64,000 nt of DNA from Balanoglossus misakiensis. Its lineage: Eukaryota > Hemichordata. Of the stretch, positions 49,969 to 63,000 are shown piece by piece. A program made the translations under genes and the position numbers. The stretch spans positions 124,001 through 188,000 of the forward strand of contig CM082595.2 in assembly GCA_040954595.2 (NCBI GenBank), read 5' to 3'. The notes beneath the pieces were generated by a model. The model was not told where the DNA came from. It did not search any database and worked only from the letters and a program-made list of their open reading frames with translations. Numbering within the stretch: the first letter of the stretch is position 1; each line of letters starts with the position of its first letter.

Positions 49969-51335
49969 TTCGCTGGTGGCCGAGCAAATTTGTCCAACAG
50001 GCAGGCAATGACGATATGAACTTAAGATGCCTAGCAGTGGTAAAGTGTTTAATGCGACTGGTAACTGAATCCTAGGATCGATACCTGTTTGCAAATTCAG
50101 CGAGTTTTGCCGATCGTTTGGCAGGTAATGTATACTTTATACAAGCCTGCCAGGCACGATGCTTATTGAATTATGGCAGGTCACGTGCCAAACCTGACCT
50201 GCTTATGAACAGAGGCTGTACTTTGAAAGTTAGTCTAGAGGGAGCTTTCACATCTAACAAGTTGTAATTTGTACTCGTCTCCAAAACACCAGAATCTATA
50301 ACAGAAAATGAATTATGGACACACTGTTTACTTGACCAAACGCCACTCTCCTGTGTTTACAAAGAATATGTAGCTCCAGTATGCCCAGACTTTCATCTGG
50401 CCTCTGTACACACACAACCCAATACAAGCTGTCTATGTGGAATCCATATGTTGAATTTTCTGGGGTTGAACTCATTTCATTTTAAGAAACATTAAGAATA
50501 GATGAGTTTGTACAGTGTTCTCTTTACACCATCTGACTGATCATGTCCAGAAGGTATCAACAGATACAAACGCACCAGTAAAGTACTTGCACTATACACA
50601 CCTACGGTTTCGTTGCATTTTTTAATTCAAACAATGACCAAAGAAAATGTTTTCATCCTCAAATACAACAAATGTTGCTTGTCAATAAAGTGAGTGCAAT
50701 TATATCACAAGTTACCTTGGTTGCTTTGATTAATATCATCGAAACACGCTAGGCAGATCAAATTAAAGTGCTTTGTTGTTTTTGTTCGCATTAAACACGA
50801 CTCACACCCATCAATGGTAATGCATTTTGTAGATAACACCATAATCTCTTTAAATTATTAGTGAAATTGTTTATAAGTAGTTTTGAGATGCTTCATAGTG
50901 ATGTAAATTATACTGTCTGTTGAATACTAGAGTCTTACTCGAACCCATTGTTTTCAAACATTTATTTTCTGATAGGCTGGTGATACTGAATCTTGAATTG
51001 GATACAAGACATTTTTCATTAAAAACAGACGCTTTCACTAACTTAGCAGAGATACTATGTTTTATTACTCTTGTGAAAAATATAACCTATACATGTACAA
51101 AAACTGTACTGCAGTGTGTCCTACAAAATACATCTGTCAATGCAGAGATACATAGAAAATGTCCATTGCAACAGTTACTCAATATTAATGTTTTTCGTGA
51201 AAGACGACATGCAAAGATAGTGAGATTATAATTGGATCTAATTTCTGAAGCCTTGCAATTGTTGTCTGTGTGCAATACTTGTAGTGATGTAAATGACAAA
51301 GTAGCTTATGCAAATACCGGTAAGTCACATGCTCA
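49969..51335. other. Intergenic region upstream of the expansin-like gene
   Basis: 1.4 kb between the REV1 stop and the expansin-like start, both on the minus strand. It should hold the expansin-like promoter and the REV1 3'UTR (minus-strand AATAAA candidates near 50961). No exon is recognisable. The frame at 50920-51231 has no domain. Confidence 0.6.
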
Positions 51336-54300
51336 TCATGTGATTTTCAGCCGACTGCCATAGACTGCCTTGATAAAGCCTTGTACTTGGTTGACTATGA
51401 TGTCGTAACCATCCAGCCATGGTTTCCGTTCTGAAAGATTTACTAGCCTGTGGAAGCAAACAAGCAGTTTTTGTCAGAAAAAAGGAGCTGGAAATGATAA
51501 ATGTGACAAACATTTCAAGAAAATCCCCCCAACCATTGCAGTAGAACACAGAGGAAAATTCACGATAAATTCATATTCACAGTAAATTGGTTTCAAGCTC
51601 ACCTTTTTATGTACTTGAGAAGCAAATCGACCATTTCAAGATTCTTATCATCAATCAAGTCACTCAAGTACTCAACAAACTGTTGGACATCTTCTGTTTC
51701 AGGATCTGTGGAGATAAGAACAAATACTATTGCCATAGTAACCACTCCTTTTCAAACTGACTTGTTTGTTCATGTCTAATGTGAGGGCAGACATGAATCA
51801 TTTATAATTCAAACATAAAGCTTTTCTCTCTTACAACTGTCTTGCTGATGAACTTGATATGAATTTCATCCAATGGTCATCAGTCATCACTAGAGTCTCA
51901 GCTCCTCAAGATCAAGGTCGACTTATTCTTAGAAATCTGTGGTGACGCATGCTATTAATACAGGCACACTTGATAGGTCAAAGGTCACTTACTTGTGCAG
52001 CTTTCAACCCATTCTTTGAGCAGTGTTTTCACATCTTGTAATTCCACTCTTCCACACAAATGAATTTTCTTTCCAGCAAACATAGCTTTGTCTTCCTGTG
52101 TGGAATTCTCCTCCTTCTCCTTAGTATTTGCCACTGTCTCAACCCATGAGCACGAACCCTCATCTCCTTTACCCCTTTCTTGTCCATCTCCCAAACAAGT
52201 GTCTTTGTTTCCATGGTGGCTGTTAGCCATATTGTTTGTATCATGGCTGTCGGCCATGTTATTTCCATGGTGACTGCCAACCACACTGCTTGTCCCCATG
52301 AACATGTTCTGGATGTTTCTCTGTTTAATTTTCCAATCTGTTTTCTGTTTTTGAGGACTGGTTTTCTTAGGTCTTCCCGGTCCTCTCTGAGCCTTTCCAG
52401 GACTCACTTTCTTCTTGGTTCCCTTCTTTGGGGATTTCAGTTTAAGGGGACTGCTCTTTTGCTTGGAAGAATCAGTATGCTTCAACTGATTGGCTTTCTC
52501 TTGGTATGCAGATTTCAACTCAGCTTGTAGCTCACTCGGTAATGCTTCCAGAAAGCTAGGGTCAATCTACATGTGAAATAAAAGTATGTCTTCACATGTC
52601 AAAAACTTCTATTATCAATGTCTTACAAAATGTAGATTAAACACATGTAATCAAACTTCACTGAAATGGGACTATGGTAGAAAAAAGTTTACAGTTTGGG
52701 CTAATATTAATTGAGAAAACAGCAAAACAATCACAAACCTGTGAGAATGAAGGAAGGGCTTCGATAGAACCATTTTTTGTCTGAATATTGCTTTCGTTCT
52801 TCACACTGACCCCACTAGGACCGGCTCCAGGATCGTCCGTCCACCTCACCACAGTCTTCTGTTTCATGGTTGGCGGGTTTACTTCACTGAGTTGTTTGAC
52901 GGTTTGTGCTTTTTCTTCCAGTTCCGTCAGCAACAGATCTTTCACGACTTCTGCCGGCAAAGCCTGCAAGACGGAGACATCCCACTCCGATGGGATGCTG
53001 GGCTCTTGTGCGACAGTGTTCCTACAACAAAAAGTGGGACAAGTTATTTTGACTATGCTGTACATGTAATTACAAAACAATCAACGCAATAGTTTACCAT
53101 TGTCCAGTTAACGGGAACTCGATCTTTTTCAGAATTTATGTTTTCTAACATTGCAACTACACATAGTCCACTCCTACCTGTCCGGTATTTTTTGGTTTCT
53201 GGCCGCATAGCCCTTCATGATCTGATCTCTGAGATTCTCAGGCAAGGCTGCCAAGACACTGGGATCAACCTAAACATAAAAGGAAACACCACTGTATTAT
53301 AAACAGTATATGCCAGCTGACCATGGTATCAGATCTGGATATTCTCTTACGTATACAATGAAGTCGTGCATCTGACAATGAAACTAGATGGTATTCCCAT
53401 AGCAACAAACCTGTGATGGCGACGGCAGATACAGATCTTCATCTTCTCTTGTTGCTGTAGTGGCTGAGCTTGTGGATGATGCTCCACTGGTTGCCATGGA
53501 AGCACTGGCAGAACTAGATACAGATGACTTTTTAAACAGAGCCTTGATTCCATGTTTTGATCTGGGAGAAGGTGTCATGAAGCTTTCTCTGTCTTCCTCC
53601 TGACCCATTGAGGGCGCATTACTGTTATTTGTGACAGGCTCTTGTGGGATGGAGGGCTTTGGCTCTGTTGACATTGATGGCTTTGGGATGTTTTTCATGA
53701 AGTCAAGCACAGATCTGGTCTGGGTCGCTTGTCCCCCGGGTTTGTTACTGCTGAGTCGGTGGATTTGAATTCCCATCTGATAGAAGACAGAAAATATGTA
53801 GTCTGTCAACAAACACAATGGGAGCTTGTGCCCGCAATATTTAATGGGCAAGTACAATGTTCAAGGCAATTCTGCAATAAAAGTATGAAATGTCATGTAT
53901 CAAAGGTCATGTGGAATACCCTCCTTACCCCTCTCAGTTCACACGCTGGTATTTTCATCTGTTTCAAGAGTGCCAAACTCTCTCGTCTGATAACCTGCAC
54001 TTGATCTGTGGGCATCACTAGTGTTGTGGACTTTGCCAAATTATCACATACTCCATGTCCCATGAACTTGGCCGTTTCAACAGGAGCACCAGCTTTACGA
54101 ACTTTCAGCTTCAAAGTGATTGTCTTGCCCTTCAAGTTGACATTGGCCAGTCTTTTCTGGACTTCTTCTGAAAGTTCACTGATGAATTTGTCTGCCTCAC
54201 TATCCTACAGATATCAAAACAAACAAACACTCACATAAATAAATAAATAAACATTTCACAAAAATCAAAGAAAAATGCTGATTTTTTTGGGCTTCAAAAT

Positions 54301-57300
54301 AGCACATTCTACTGAGTGCCAAGTCTGACTGTTGTGCCATCTTGCCACACTGCATCATGGGTACTGATTGATCTCTTGTGGGTGTCATGACCTCTGACCC
54401 TTACCTCAGTGAAACGGATGCCGTAGTTGATTTCTGCCGACACCGACTTCCTTTCCTGATCCACTCTGATTGGTCGATCATCAATGCCCCTGCAGTACTG
54501 ATACAACGACTGACCAGTTTTTGGTCCAAACTCCTTCTGTAAATTTCTCTGGTCGTACTCTTGCAGATCTGCGCAAGTCTTGACTCCCATGGTGCTCAGT
54601 CTGTGACCAAGTGACCAGCCTACACCTAAACATCATGGTTTGTGACAGAAGAGAATGTTTCAGTCATTCCAAATCTTGACTGGCACATATTTGTGAAATG
54701 AAATAATTTGCAGTGATAAATTCTTGCATCCATGTACAAAAGTGTTTCTATATAAAAAGTGATACATGCATGTAACTGCACATACAAAATATGTTTCTGC
54801 AATTACCTGGAAGATCCTTGACTAACTGGGTCGTGATGAACTCTGTCACTTTTTCGGGGGCAAGGTGGAACTGTCCATTAGGCTTAGCAACACGAGTGGC
54901 CATTCTGGCGAGGAGTATGTTGGAAGCTGTCAAAATACAGGTTTATGTAGAGATGCTGAAAAGCAGTGCAAACAAATACATACGGATACAATGTGTACAT
55001 AGGAAAAGATTATTAGTCCCATGTTTGTACTATTGTCCTTCCATATTTTAAGTTTCATTAATGATTGTACAAGTTCAGTGTAATGAGCACACCAGACATT
55101 ACCTAGGCCAACAGATGCTCTACAGCCTGTCTTCTGATATACCTCTTCTCGCAAGACTTCACTAAACTGCAGTGATGTGACTCTGGTGTCTTGAAGAACA
55201 TCGCCAATGTCCACCAGCATTTCATCACAGCTCACTGCTTCAATATCATGTGTATAGCTGTGAATGAAGACAATGAAATGTTCACAACAGATACAGAATG
55301 AGTTCAAGTACAGTCCTCATTCAAATCATGGGTGTACGGTACCGGTATGATGCAGACATGTACATATTAAACTTAGAATCAACTTAAACTGTATTGAACT
55401 TGTTAATAAAAGTTCGTCTTTTGATTTACCTTGCTACTGTCTCATAGAGGATTTGTGACACTTCTTTATATTTGTCAAAGTCGTACGGAATCGTCTTCAG
55501 TTCCGGACAAAGCTTCTTGGCTGTTCCCATGAACATTCCATTCTTGATGCCGGCTTTTCTGGCTTCATAGCTGCAGGATGCTATTTCTGCCATGGAGTTA
55601 AACTCTTCCGACGACTTGCCAATATCCGGTTTGGCAGCAATTTCCAGGGCACCCGAATCTTTAGAACTTTGCAATTCCTCAGTGATATCAAACCGACCAT
55701 GTGGTGTTTTGCCCTTCAAGCTTTTTTCTTTACGGAAATGGTTATAATACTCTCGCTCATATACAGGGTCGGTGTTAGTACGATCTGTTTGCGCGCCCCT
55801 TCCCTTGGAATGGGTTACAGCTACAGGTTTTCCGTTCAACTCCGGTCGAGACAGCAGTCCCACAGACACAAAGAAACAATCCATGTCAACATGCATTATC
55901 ACTCTACTGGTCTCACACACAACCAGTTTTTTTGTTCCTTTAACTTCACCAACCATTCCAGTCTCACTTCCAAGCTTTCTCAGTTTTTCTCTGCCAGGGA
56001 AACTTGTATCTCCCTCACTTTGTAATTTCTTGACAAGGGCCTTGTACTCTGCTCCCCACGTCGATATGTGGTGAAGTCTTGAATTGCTGTAAAACTCCGA
56101 CACAAAGTTTGCTTCACCAGCTTTGGCTGGTGACTTTTGCTCTTTGAACTTCAAACTTTGGCAAGGCGAGTGCTCTTTGTTTTTAACCTCTGATGTTTTT
56201 TTCCCACTTTCCAGATCAGTTTGAACTGGAATTTTGATGGCCAAAGTTTCTGCTGATGTAAGATTGCCTTGTTCTTGCTCACATTCCAAGGACTCTACTG
56301 ATTGGACAGGTGGCTCCAAGTCAGCATTCTGATTTGCTACATTACCTTTAACATCTGAAGTCCGATTGGCTGAATCTCCAGAAGCTGACGCCTGAATGCT
56401 GATTGCCTCTTTCCACTTTGATTCCTGACTTCCACCTTGACTGGTCTGTTCTCCTTTCACAGCTCTGCCAAATGGCAAACCTGGCTGAGCTTGGGTTCGT
56501 TGTGAGTAGAGTAGATAAGGTGTACAGGAAAGCAACTTTCCAGCTTTTATGCTGTAAAAACAAACCAAAAAATGGTAATAGGAAATGAATAAGAAAATTC
56601 TTGACACTATAATGTTCTGTCACAATAAATGCACATCTTCAGTTAAGATGGTGACCATAAGAAAAGGACACTAGGGGTACTGCTTCCTCTGCCTCTAAAT
56701 AGTCAAGTCACCTCAATGCAACTATCATTTTGTCATTTGTCAATATTTAGACGTAACTCTGAAAACATTGAAACTTTACATACCAGTCAAGAATCCACTC
56801 TGGTTTGACTACCCTCTCTCCTTTCAGCTCACGAATCTTCCCATGAGGCAAAGCTGATGCGATCATGTGTGTTACCGTGGTTTTACTGTAGTAGTATTGA
56901 TGTTGGCCTCCATGGAGCATCATCAGTCGTTTGAGTTCATCTGATGATGGAACTGAAATAAAAATACAAGTTGTGTGTAAATTACTTCAGAACCTGCAAC
57001 ATGATGACTGTTGGATGACTGGGAACATGTATAAAGAATGACCAATCAATCGAACACAGATTTGGAAAATGATGCAGTATTTCCAAAATGCTGTAACCAT
57101 GGATACTTACCTGTATACCCATTGATATATATTTTGACTCCTTCAAATATCTTGGAGCTCGATCCTTCTCGGTGTATCTGTTTTGGCGCATCTTCTCGGA
57201 ACTGTTCGTCCAACTTGCGCTTTTTGGCTGCCATATATCCACCCTAAACAGAAGAGAGAACTCTTGTTTTACTAAACCCCTACAGCCTGACAAGTACACG

Positions 57301-57556
57301 ACCGAGGTAAACAACGCCCAAGACTACTACAGTGCACGTACAATGTAAGCTAAAGTATTTATGATACTCAGTCGTGGGCCTATATTCCGGTTTTCTTTTC
57401 ATAATAATCTATTAGGAACTTATTGAACACAAAAATCGCATACAACTGAAAAGTCACTGCACTTCCGGGTTCGCCTCGCGTCCTGTGGTTGCCAAGTCAA
57501 CTTACATGTTCAGCCCAGCCGTCATCGGAAGCCAACTTTCTTCGTCCTCTACTCAT
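51336..57556 (-). CDS. REV1: DNA repair protein REV1 (Y-family deoxycytidyl transferase)
   Basis: Fourteen exons join in phase to 1258 aa (human 1251): 57506-57556, 57111-57243, 56784-56952, 55430-56551, 55103-55257, 54807-54926, 54405-54625, 53929-54204, 53411-53776, 53178-53269, 52739-53021, 51993-52566, 51603-51705, 51336-51447. Order: BRCT (about 48-133); N-digit SRLHHIS, whose R276 matches the Arg that templates dCTP; palm VIMHVDMDCFF (D340, D342) and AVSCDE; fingers SCSYEARKAGIKNGMF; little finger; UBM-like segments at L880-P881, L923-P924 and L1005-P1006; C-terminal Pol zeta/Y-polymerase-binding domain ending YGSRLKIT. A QRNIQNMF stretch (1078-1085) resembles a PIP box. REV1 inserts dCMP opposite abasic sites and G adducts and scaffolds translesion synthesis in the nucleus. 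Exon 4 is long (1.1 kb), with a low-conservation linker. Confidence 0.97.
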
Positions 57557-59289
57557 CGTATGTACTGGTTTCCCGTCTTTGTCAAAGTGCGACTGGAAAG
57601 AGCTGATCAAGCTCTTTATATGAGTTCATTGGCATCGATGACATCATGTGTGCACGTGTAAATGTTTTGATTTTCGCCAACATGCTGAGACTTGCATCAA
57701 GTTTGGTTGAAAGTTATTTCTTTACTCGGGATGCGATCTTGTCCTGACCGGTGAGGGCGATGATAGCATCAACTTGACTGTGTGTGCATGTACACCCTGT
57801 ATTTCTGAAAACGATAATTTAAAGGCAGTATGAGTATAAAGGGGCTGGCGGAGCTTTAAAGGTGTCCAACGGATTCTCAATGATTGATCTGTATGGAATC
57901 GTAAAACATAGCGTGACTCTTGGCGTAAGCACGATTCCCACAGCGCCGTAAACAGTAATAAAATCGAAGTTAGTGCATTGTCGTGATCACATATATCCCC
58001 CATAAATGCTTCCCAGGTGAGTTGTCAGGCGTTTACCGTTTGTAAAAACCCACGCTGGCTGTCGTAAAATGGCTAGAGCTCGAGTGAACAAAACGGGTCT
58101 ATTTTGATATTGTAATGTAAGCATCGGCTCTGAAACAACAAGCGATAAGGACACTGAAGTGACCCTTCTTTATCAGTTTCGCTTCCCGAATCTCTACTTT
58201 GATACGGGTACACTGACATGGATAGTGTTGGGTTTCCGTGACAACAGAGCTACATTAATATTATTCAGGTGATTAATGTAGTTGCCCCCGTTTCTTGCGG
58301 ATTGGAAAACCAGTTCCAACATAATAATGTACATGTGCTGCAGGAAAACACGGCTAATCCTTTTCTTATCAGCACAGGGGTAAAAAAATCAAAGTTGAAG
58401 TTATCTGATACTTTATTGTTAGTCATTTTATGATAGTGCTCTTGAAATACTATGGATGTTGTGGTAACAAAAGGAAAAAGAAAATTGAGGGAGAAGATTA
58501 CGCGAATCTGTATTAATTTTACTAATCACTAATGCACCAAAGGGATTGATCCAAACCCATTAATACTGTGTGCAAATAGAGGCTTATCTGGGTTCCTTAG
58601 GTTTTTCTCGTTGATTGTGAGTTCTATCCTTGGATGTAGCTTTAAGTTTTAATCAAAGGCGCAATGCAGTTATCCCATCCAGGCAAAGCGTGGCATCATA
58701 TCGCCATCTTCAAGGCTTCTTTTCCCATTACGATGGCTGGTGCAATTTTCACAACCAAGGTTAACGAGCTTGGATTTTGAGTATCACTGTGAACTAACAG
58801 CATACAGTCATAATTGCAATTTTGTGTGATAGGAAAAGGAAAAGTGCCACGCACACACAAAGGGGAAGGCAGTAATGACGGAACACAATTAAGAATCCAA
58901 TTTTCAACAAAATTCGTTCCGATGATTTGGCATTCATTCTTGGAAAATTATTACTGCGGGTTTATGACCATGTACCACATATTGTGTCTGCACACACCCA
59001 AGAATAATGCTATACATAAAGCTCGTGATAAAATCACGCTAACCTGGGTAAAAGAATCGTGAAATCACATGACAGCGTGACGTCACTATATTCAGAGAAA
59101 TCCGCAGCTTTAAGTATTTCTCACGCATAGTATGGATGGTTGTATTACTGAGCGGTTGCAGCGCATCGTCTGCTGCCAATGAATTTCAGTGATAGCGCAC
59201 GTGTCAATCGAATATCACTATTTTATTTCTGTACTACACAGGCTAATGCGGTACTCAGATAGCATGTTTTTCTGTCGGGTCGAGGCGAC
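57557..59289. other. Intergenic region between divergent REV1 and GPCR genes
   Basis: 1.7 kb containing both presumptive promoters. No exon, RNA gene or strong repeat seen. The frame 57722-58003 (-) has no recognisable domain. Confidence 0.65.
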
Positions 59290-60090
59290 ATGACATCGAA
59301 CGCGAGCGAAGCGGATGCCGAGGCTATCGAGTATGGAAACGCGGTCGCCTGGACCGCTGTGGTGGCGGTGAGCATCGTGCATAACCTCGTCTGCATGCAT
59401 GTCGTCGCCGAGTACACGGAGAAATGGAAGAGCAGTCATATGCTCATCTTCTCGCTGGTGCTGACGGAGTTCTTCAACTTGACCATGCCGCTGGCCATCA
59501 TGTCCATCATGATCGTGTCCAGATCCCAATGGAACACCACCAGCTGCCAGTTTCTGCTGTGGAGCCTGCTGACGTTTCGCGTGGTGGTGGCTCTTCATCA
59601 GGCCTTCCTGGCGCTCGACCGTGTGTGGTTTCTCAAGTGGCCGTCGGCCTACCGAGTGCACTTTGCGGCTCACCGAAGCAGCAAGACAGTGGTCTTCATC
59701 TGGCTGCTGAGCACACTGGCCGGATTCATGCCCATCCTCGGTTGGGAAGACACCCGTAATGCCGACGTTCAAGTCAACGGCAAGTGTCACATCTTACTCT
59801 CCGACATGGGACTCGGTTATGCGATCTCGCTGGAGATTCTCCTCTTGCTGACGCTCGGCGTCGGGACGACGTGCATCCTGGCCGCCGTCGTCGGCATCGC
59901 CTGCAAGTCGTCCAGGAACACCAGGCGTCGGCGAAGCTACCGCATCCCGTCCATAGTGATAGAGAGCGAGACGGGAGAAAGAACACCGGCGTTTGATGGA
60001 ACGATTGACGGGCGAACGAGCAACCAAGTCTGTCTACTTGTCTGTGTTCTCGTGCTGACCAACTACCTGGTCGATGGTGTACCTTTCGTT
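59290..60090 (+). CDS. Rhodopsin-class GPCR exon (TM1 to TM6; 3' part not found)
   Basis: A GC-rich 801-nt exon encodes 267 aa and ends at a consensus donor (GTT|GTAAGT) after TM6. Six hydrophobic helices are visible. The N-terminus has an N-glycosylation site (TSNAS). TM1 keeps Asn 1.50 (VHNLV). TM2 has Glu at the usual Asp2.50 position (LVLTEFFNL). A Cys at the top of TM3 (TTSCQF) can pair with ECL2 Cys (NGKCHIL). DRY is DRVW at the end of TM3. ICL3 is Arg-rich (NTRRRRSYR). TM7, with its NPxxY-type motif and tail, must come from a downstream exon I could not find. TM2 and the LGWED region after TM4 faintly recall prostanoid receptors, but the typical ECL2 motif is absent; family is unassigned. 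Base composition is unlike the flanks. Confidence 0.75.
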
Positions 60091-63000
60091 GTAAGTTATC
60101 TCTTAGTTATCACTCAGGCGTCGCCTGGGTAACAGTCGCTAAGGTAACAGATGAAGGTGCAATTTTTAAGTCTGGAATCTAAAGTGATAAATTGCTGAAT
60201 GTGCAATAATTTAATGTTTGCCTATTTCCGTGTTGAAAGTTCATGCAGATATCCTATTCATAAAATACACAAAATGTGTACTGATGTTTACCAGAAACCA
60301 TCAGTGCATCTACTAATGGACTAACAATGTGCCTACACCGTTGCATGCGACGGTGTTACAGTTCTGTGAAATCCGATCGTGAAATCGACACAGAAATCTA
60401 TCAAGGAGAAAAAAACAAATCCTGCGGCTATGACTTTGCACGGAATATGACTACAAGTTGTTTTTGTGACATATGTAGCCACAATAATGAAACCAGTTTA
60501 GAAAACTAGTCGTCATTGAATGAAAAAATGTAATAATCCAAGTTGCATGATTGACACAACGCATCGTTTCGCGTTCGCCTCGGAAATTGCCATTTGAAAA
60601 CCGCAATATATCACACGATATTAACATTCATGACGCGCACGCGTATTTCATAATTAATCTACCGAGTCAATCAATGCAGAAGTTCACATACGCGTGAGAT
60701 CTTCGTGGAATTGTGATCGGTTTCGGCAACGGCTATTGTTCCGCTGGACAGTACTAATCAACTCAATGAAGTGACCCTTCAATAATTCACCTGCTTGTAA
60801 ATTACTCTCATTTCTCTTCTCACAAAGACGAATACACAAGCGGATCATGCCAGATGGGCGTGCGTGGGTGATGACGCGTCGCCCATGGCAACCATGCACG
60901 CGTCTGGGGTCATTAATGTATTTGTACACATATCGGCAATGAAAACGTCCCTGCCCGGTCGCATAATTTGATGTATGCTGTGAAAAACGACATGGATATC
61001 TTTACTTCATGTGGTGCGGGTTTATTTTCCATCGCTTTTATGCCCTCTCCCTACCGCCTCATTTCTATATCTGTCTGAGAGAGGGAACACTGTTCACCAC
61101 TTACAGATAAGGCACTGCATCAACGTCACACAGGCATGATCGATACAATGAAAACTTACATGTCTCGAGGCTTTTATCTAAGACACTTTGATATCCCTTG
61201 ATATCAATGTTCGACCTTTGATATTTCCAGTAAGAGTCACGCATACAGAGTTTAAAGGTAGCTTGATCACGTGTCCCTGAAGGAAAATACTGTTCGTGTG
61301 CCGTATCGCTGACATTAGGCAATCGTGTGTCGTATACACTATTGATCATGATGACACATTTAATTTGTATGACGCTACGATGTCATATCGAGCACAGGTT
61401 TGAACAATGCAATGTTCGCCACTCAATGAACCGGTACGGTATCTATATACTAATAGCAAAGTTGTCTTTCATGTAAAAGATTCAGTTCTAAAATGAGCAT
61501 AATCGATTAAGTTTCATCATACCAGGGTCAGTATGTCCTGTGTAATACTTGCATACTAGTATAATGGTCAAGTATTAAATATAGTTAATGTTACTTGAAC
61601 CATGCAACGTTTTTGTGCCAACCGGGAAAAAATCGTGAAAAGTACTCGACGGGGTCCCTTTCTGCTTCATTTACATCGCAAATTCGAACCTTGTGACGCA
61701 AACCACTCTCTAGATAACAAAGTAAGTGAATTTCGGCTCCATTAAAGAGAGAAGAATTTTATTTCCAGGCAAGTAGGCAATAATTACGCTTGAGGAAACA
61801 CGGCCACAGCCAACGGTACATATTGTGAAGAAACACGACATTGCAAGTGATCTACTTGAGAAATGCTGAAGCCACAAACCATGGCAAATTTCCATAAACT
61901 ATATTGTGATCTGTCGTAGGGGAAGTGAAACGGAAGCCTTTGGTTCCACGTCATAATTTCTGGATTTTAATGGCATGCCGTTTCTATTTTCGCTATTCTT
62001 TTATGAACGTCGCCATTTCTTTAGATATTGACAAATAATGAGTTCGGGTCATCTTATCCCGAAGACGTGTCTTCAAAAAGTTCAGTTGCATTGACCTTTG
62101 CAGAGAAACTATATGTTCGTGCCTAAACAAGTTCAAGGGTAAATATAACCAAGGTAATTTGTATGGATATCGACTAAGGAATCGTGCCGAAGCTAAATAG
62201 AGAAAATGCAATAAGTCGACGCAAATATGCCTTTCATTCAATATGCAGATTTCCAATCCAGACTAGTAAAACTGAATCAGTGAATGTCACATTAAAATGC
62301 CATTTCTGACAATGGGCGCTTTAAATGGCCAAGGTTATATCTCGAAAAAGCTAACACCTTCAAGCTGCATTCGTACAATAATTGTTTCATTTCTGTCAAG
62401 CACGGGCTTTGGATTCGCGCAATGCAGTTAATTTGATTTTCATATACTGATTTCTACCGGGAATTAACGAGCATGTTTTAATATGCTAATTATATTCATG
62501 GTTGATACAGTAAGGGGAGAATTACCCATAATTGCTATATCGAAAATACACACAACAGGACCTTTCCGATTAACAGTTTCGTGCATCCATCAATTTCAAA
62601 AAATATTCAGGTTTTTGCCCTTGGCAGTTATGCATGTTGTAAACTGGATTCACAAATGTAAAATGTCAGGTTTGACGTCAATGCTATATTTCAAATATCA
62701 AAACACCTAAAAGCTTTCCACACGACACCCAAGTCAAGGCTGTCACTGTGGAAGAACTTCTCTGTCTTGAATAAAAAATAACACATTTACTCCGTGGCCG
62801 TAAGCTCTCTATGAGCGATAAGAGTGTATGGTCCCCATTTTTGCAAATCAAAATGCACCGGAAATTAAAAATAGTGAGAGAAAGTACAATATTCTTTTGA
62901 GAAAACTTGTAACAAAGACAGTTGGTATTCTACGTATGCAGGGTACTGATGACTGACTTAGCACATCTGGTCATGTGATCAGACTGAGCCAGTTTGGTTA

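Noticed and set aside
52029-52530. Alternative frames over the REV1 tail exon
   Set aside because: Splice phase and homology to the REV1 UBM2 and C-terminal domain fix the correct frame.
59218-60027. Long frames overlapping the GPCR exon on both strands
   Set aside because: They are shadows of the GC-rich GPCR exon; only the frame with six hydrophobic helices has family features.
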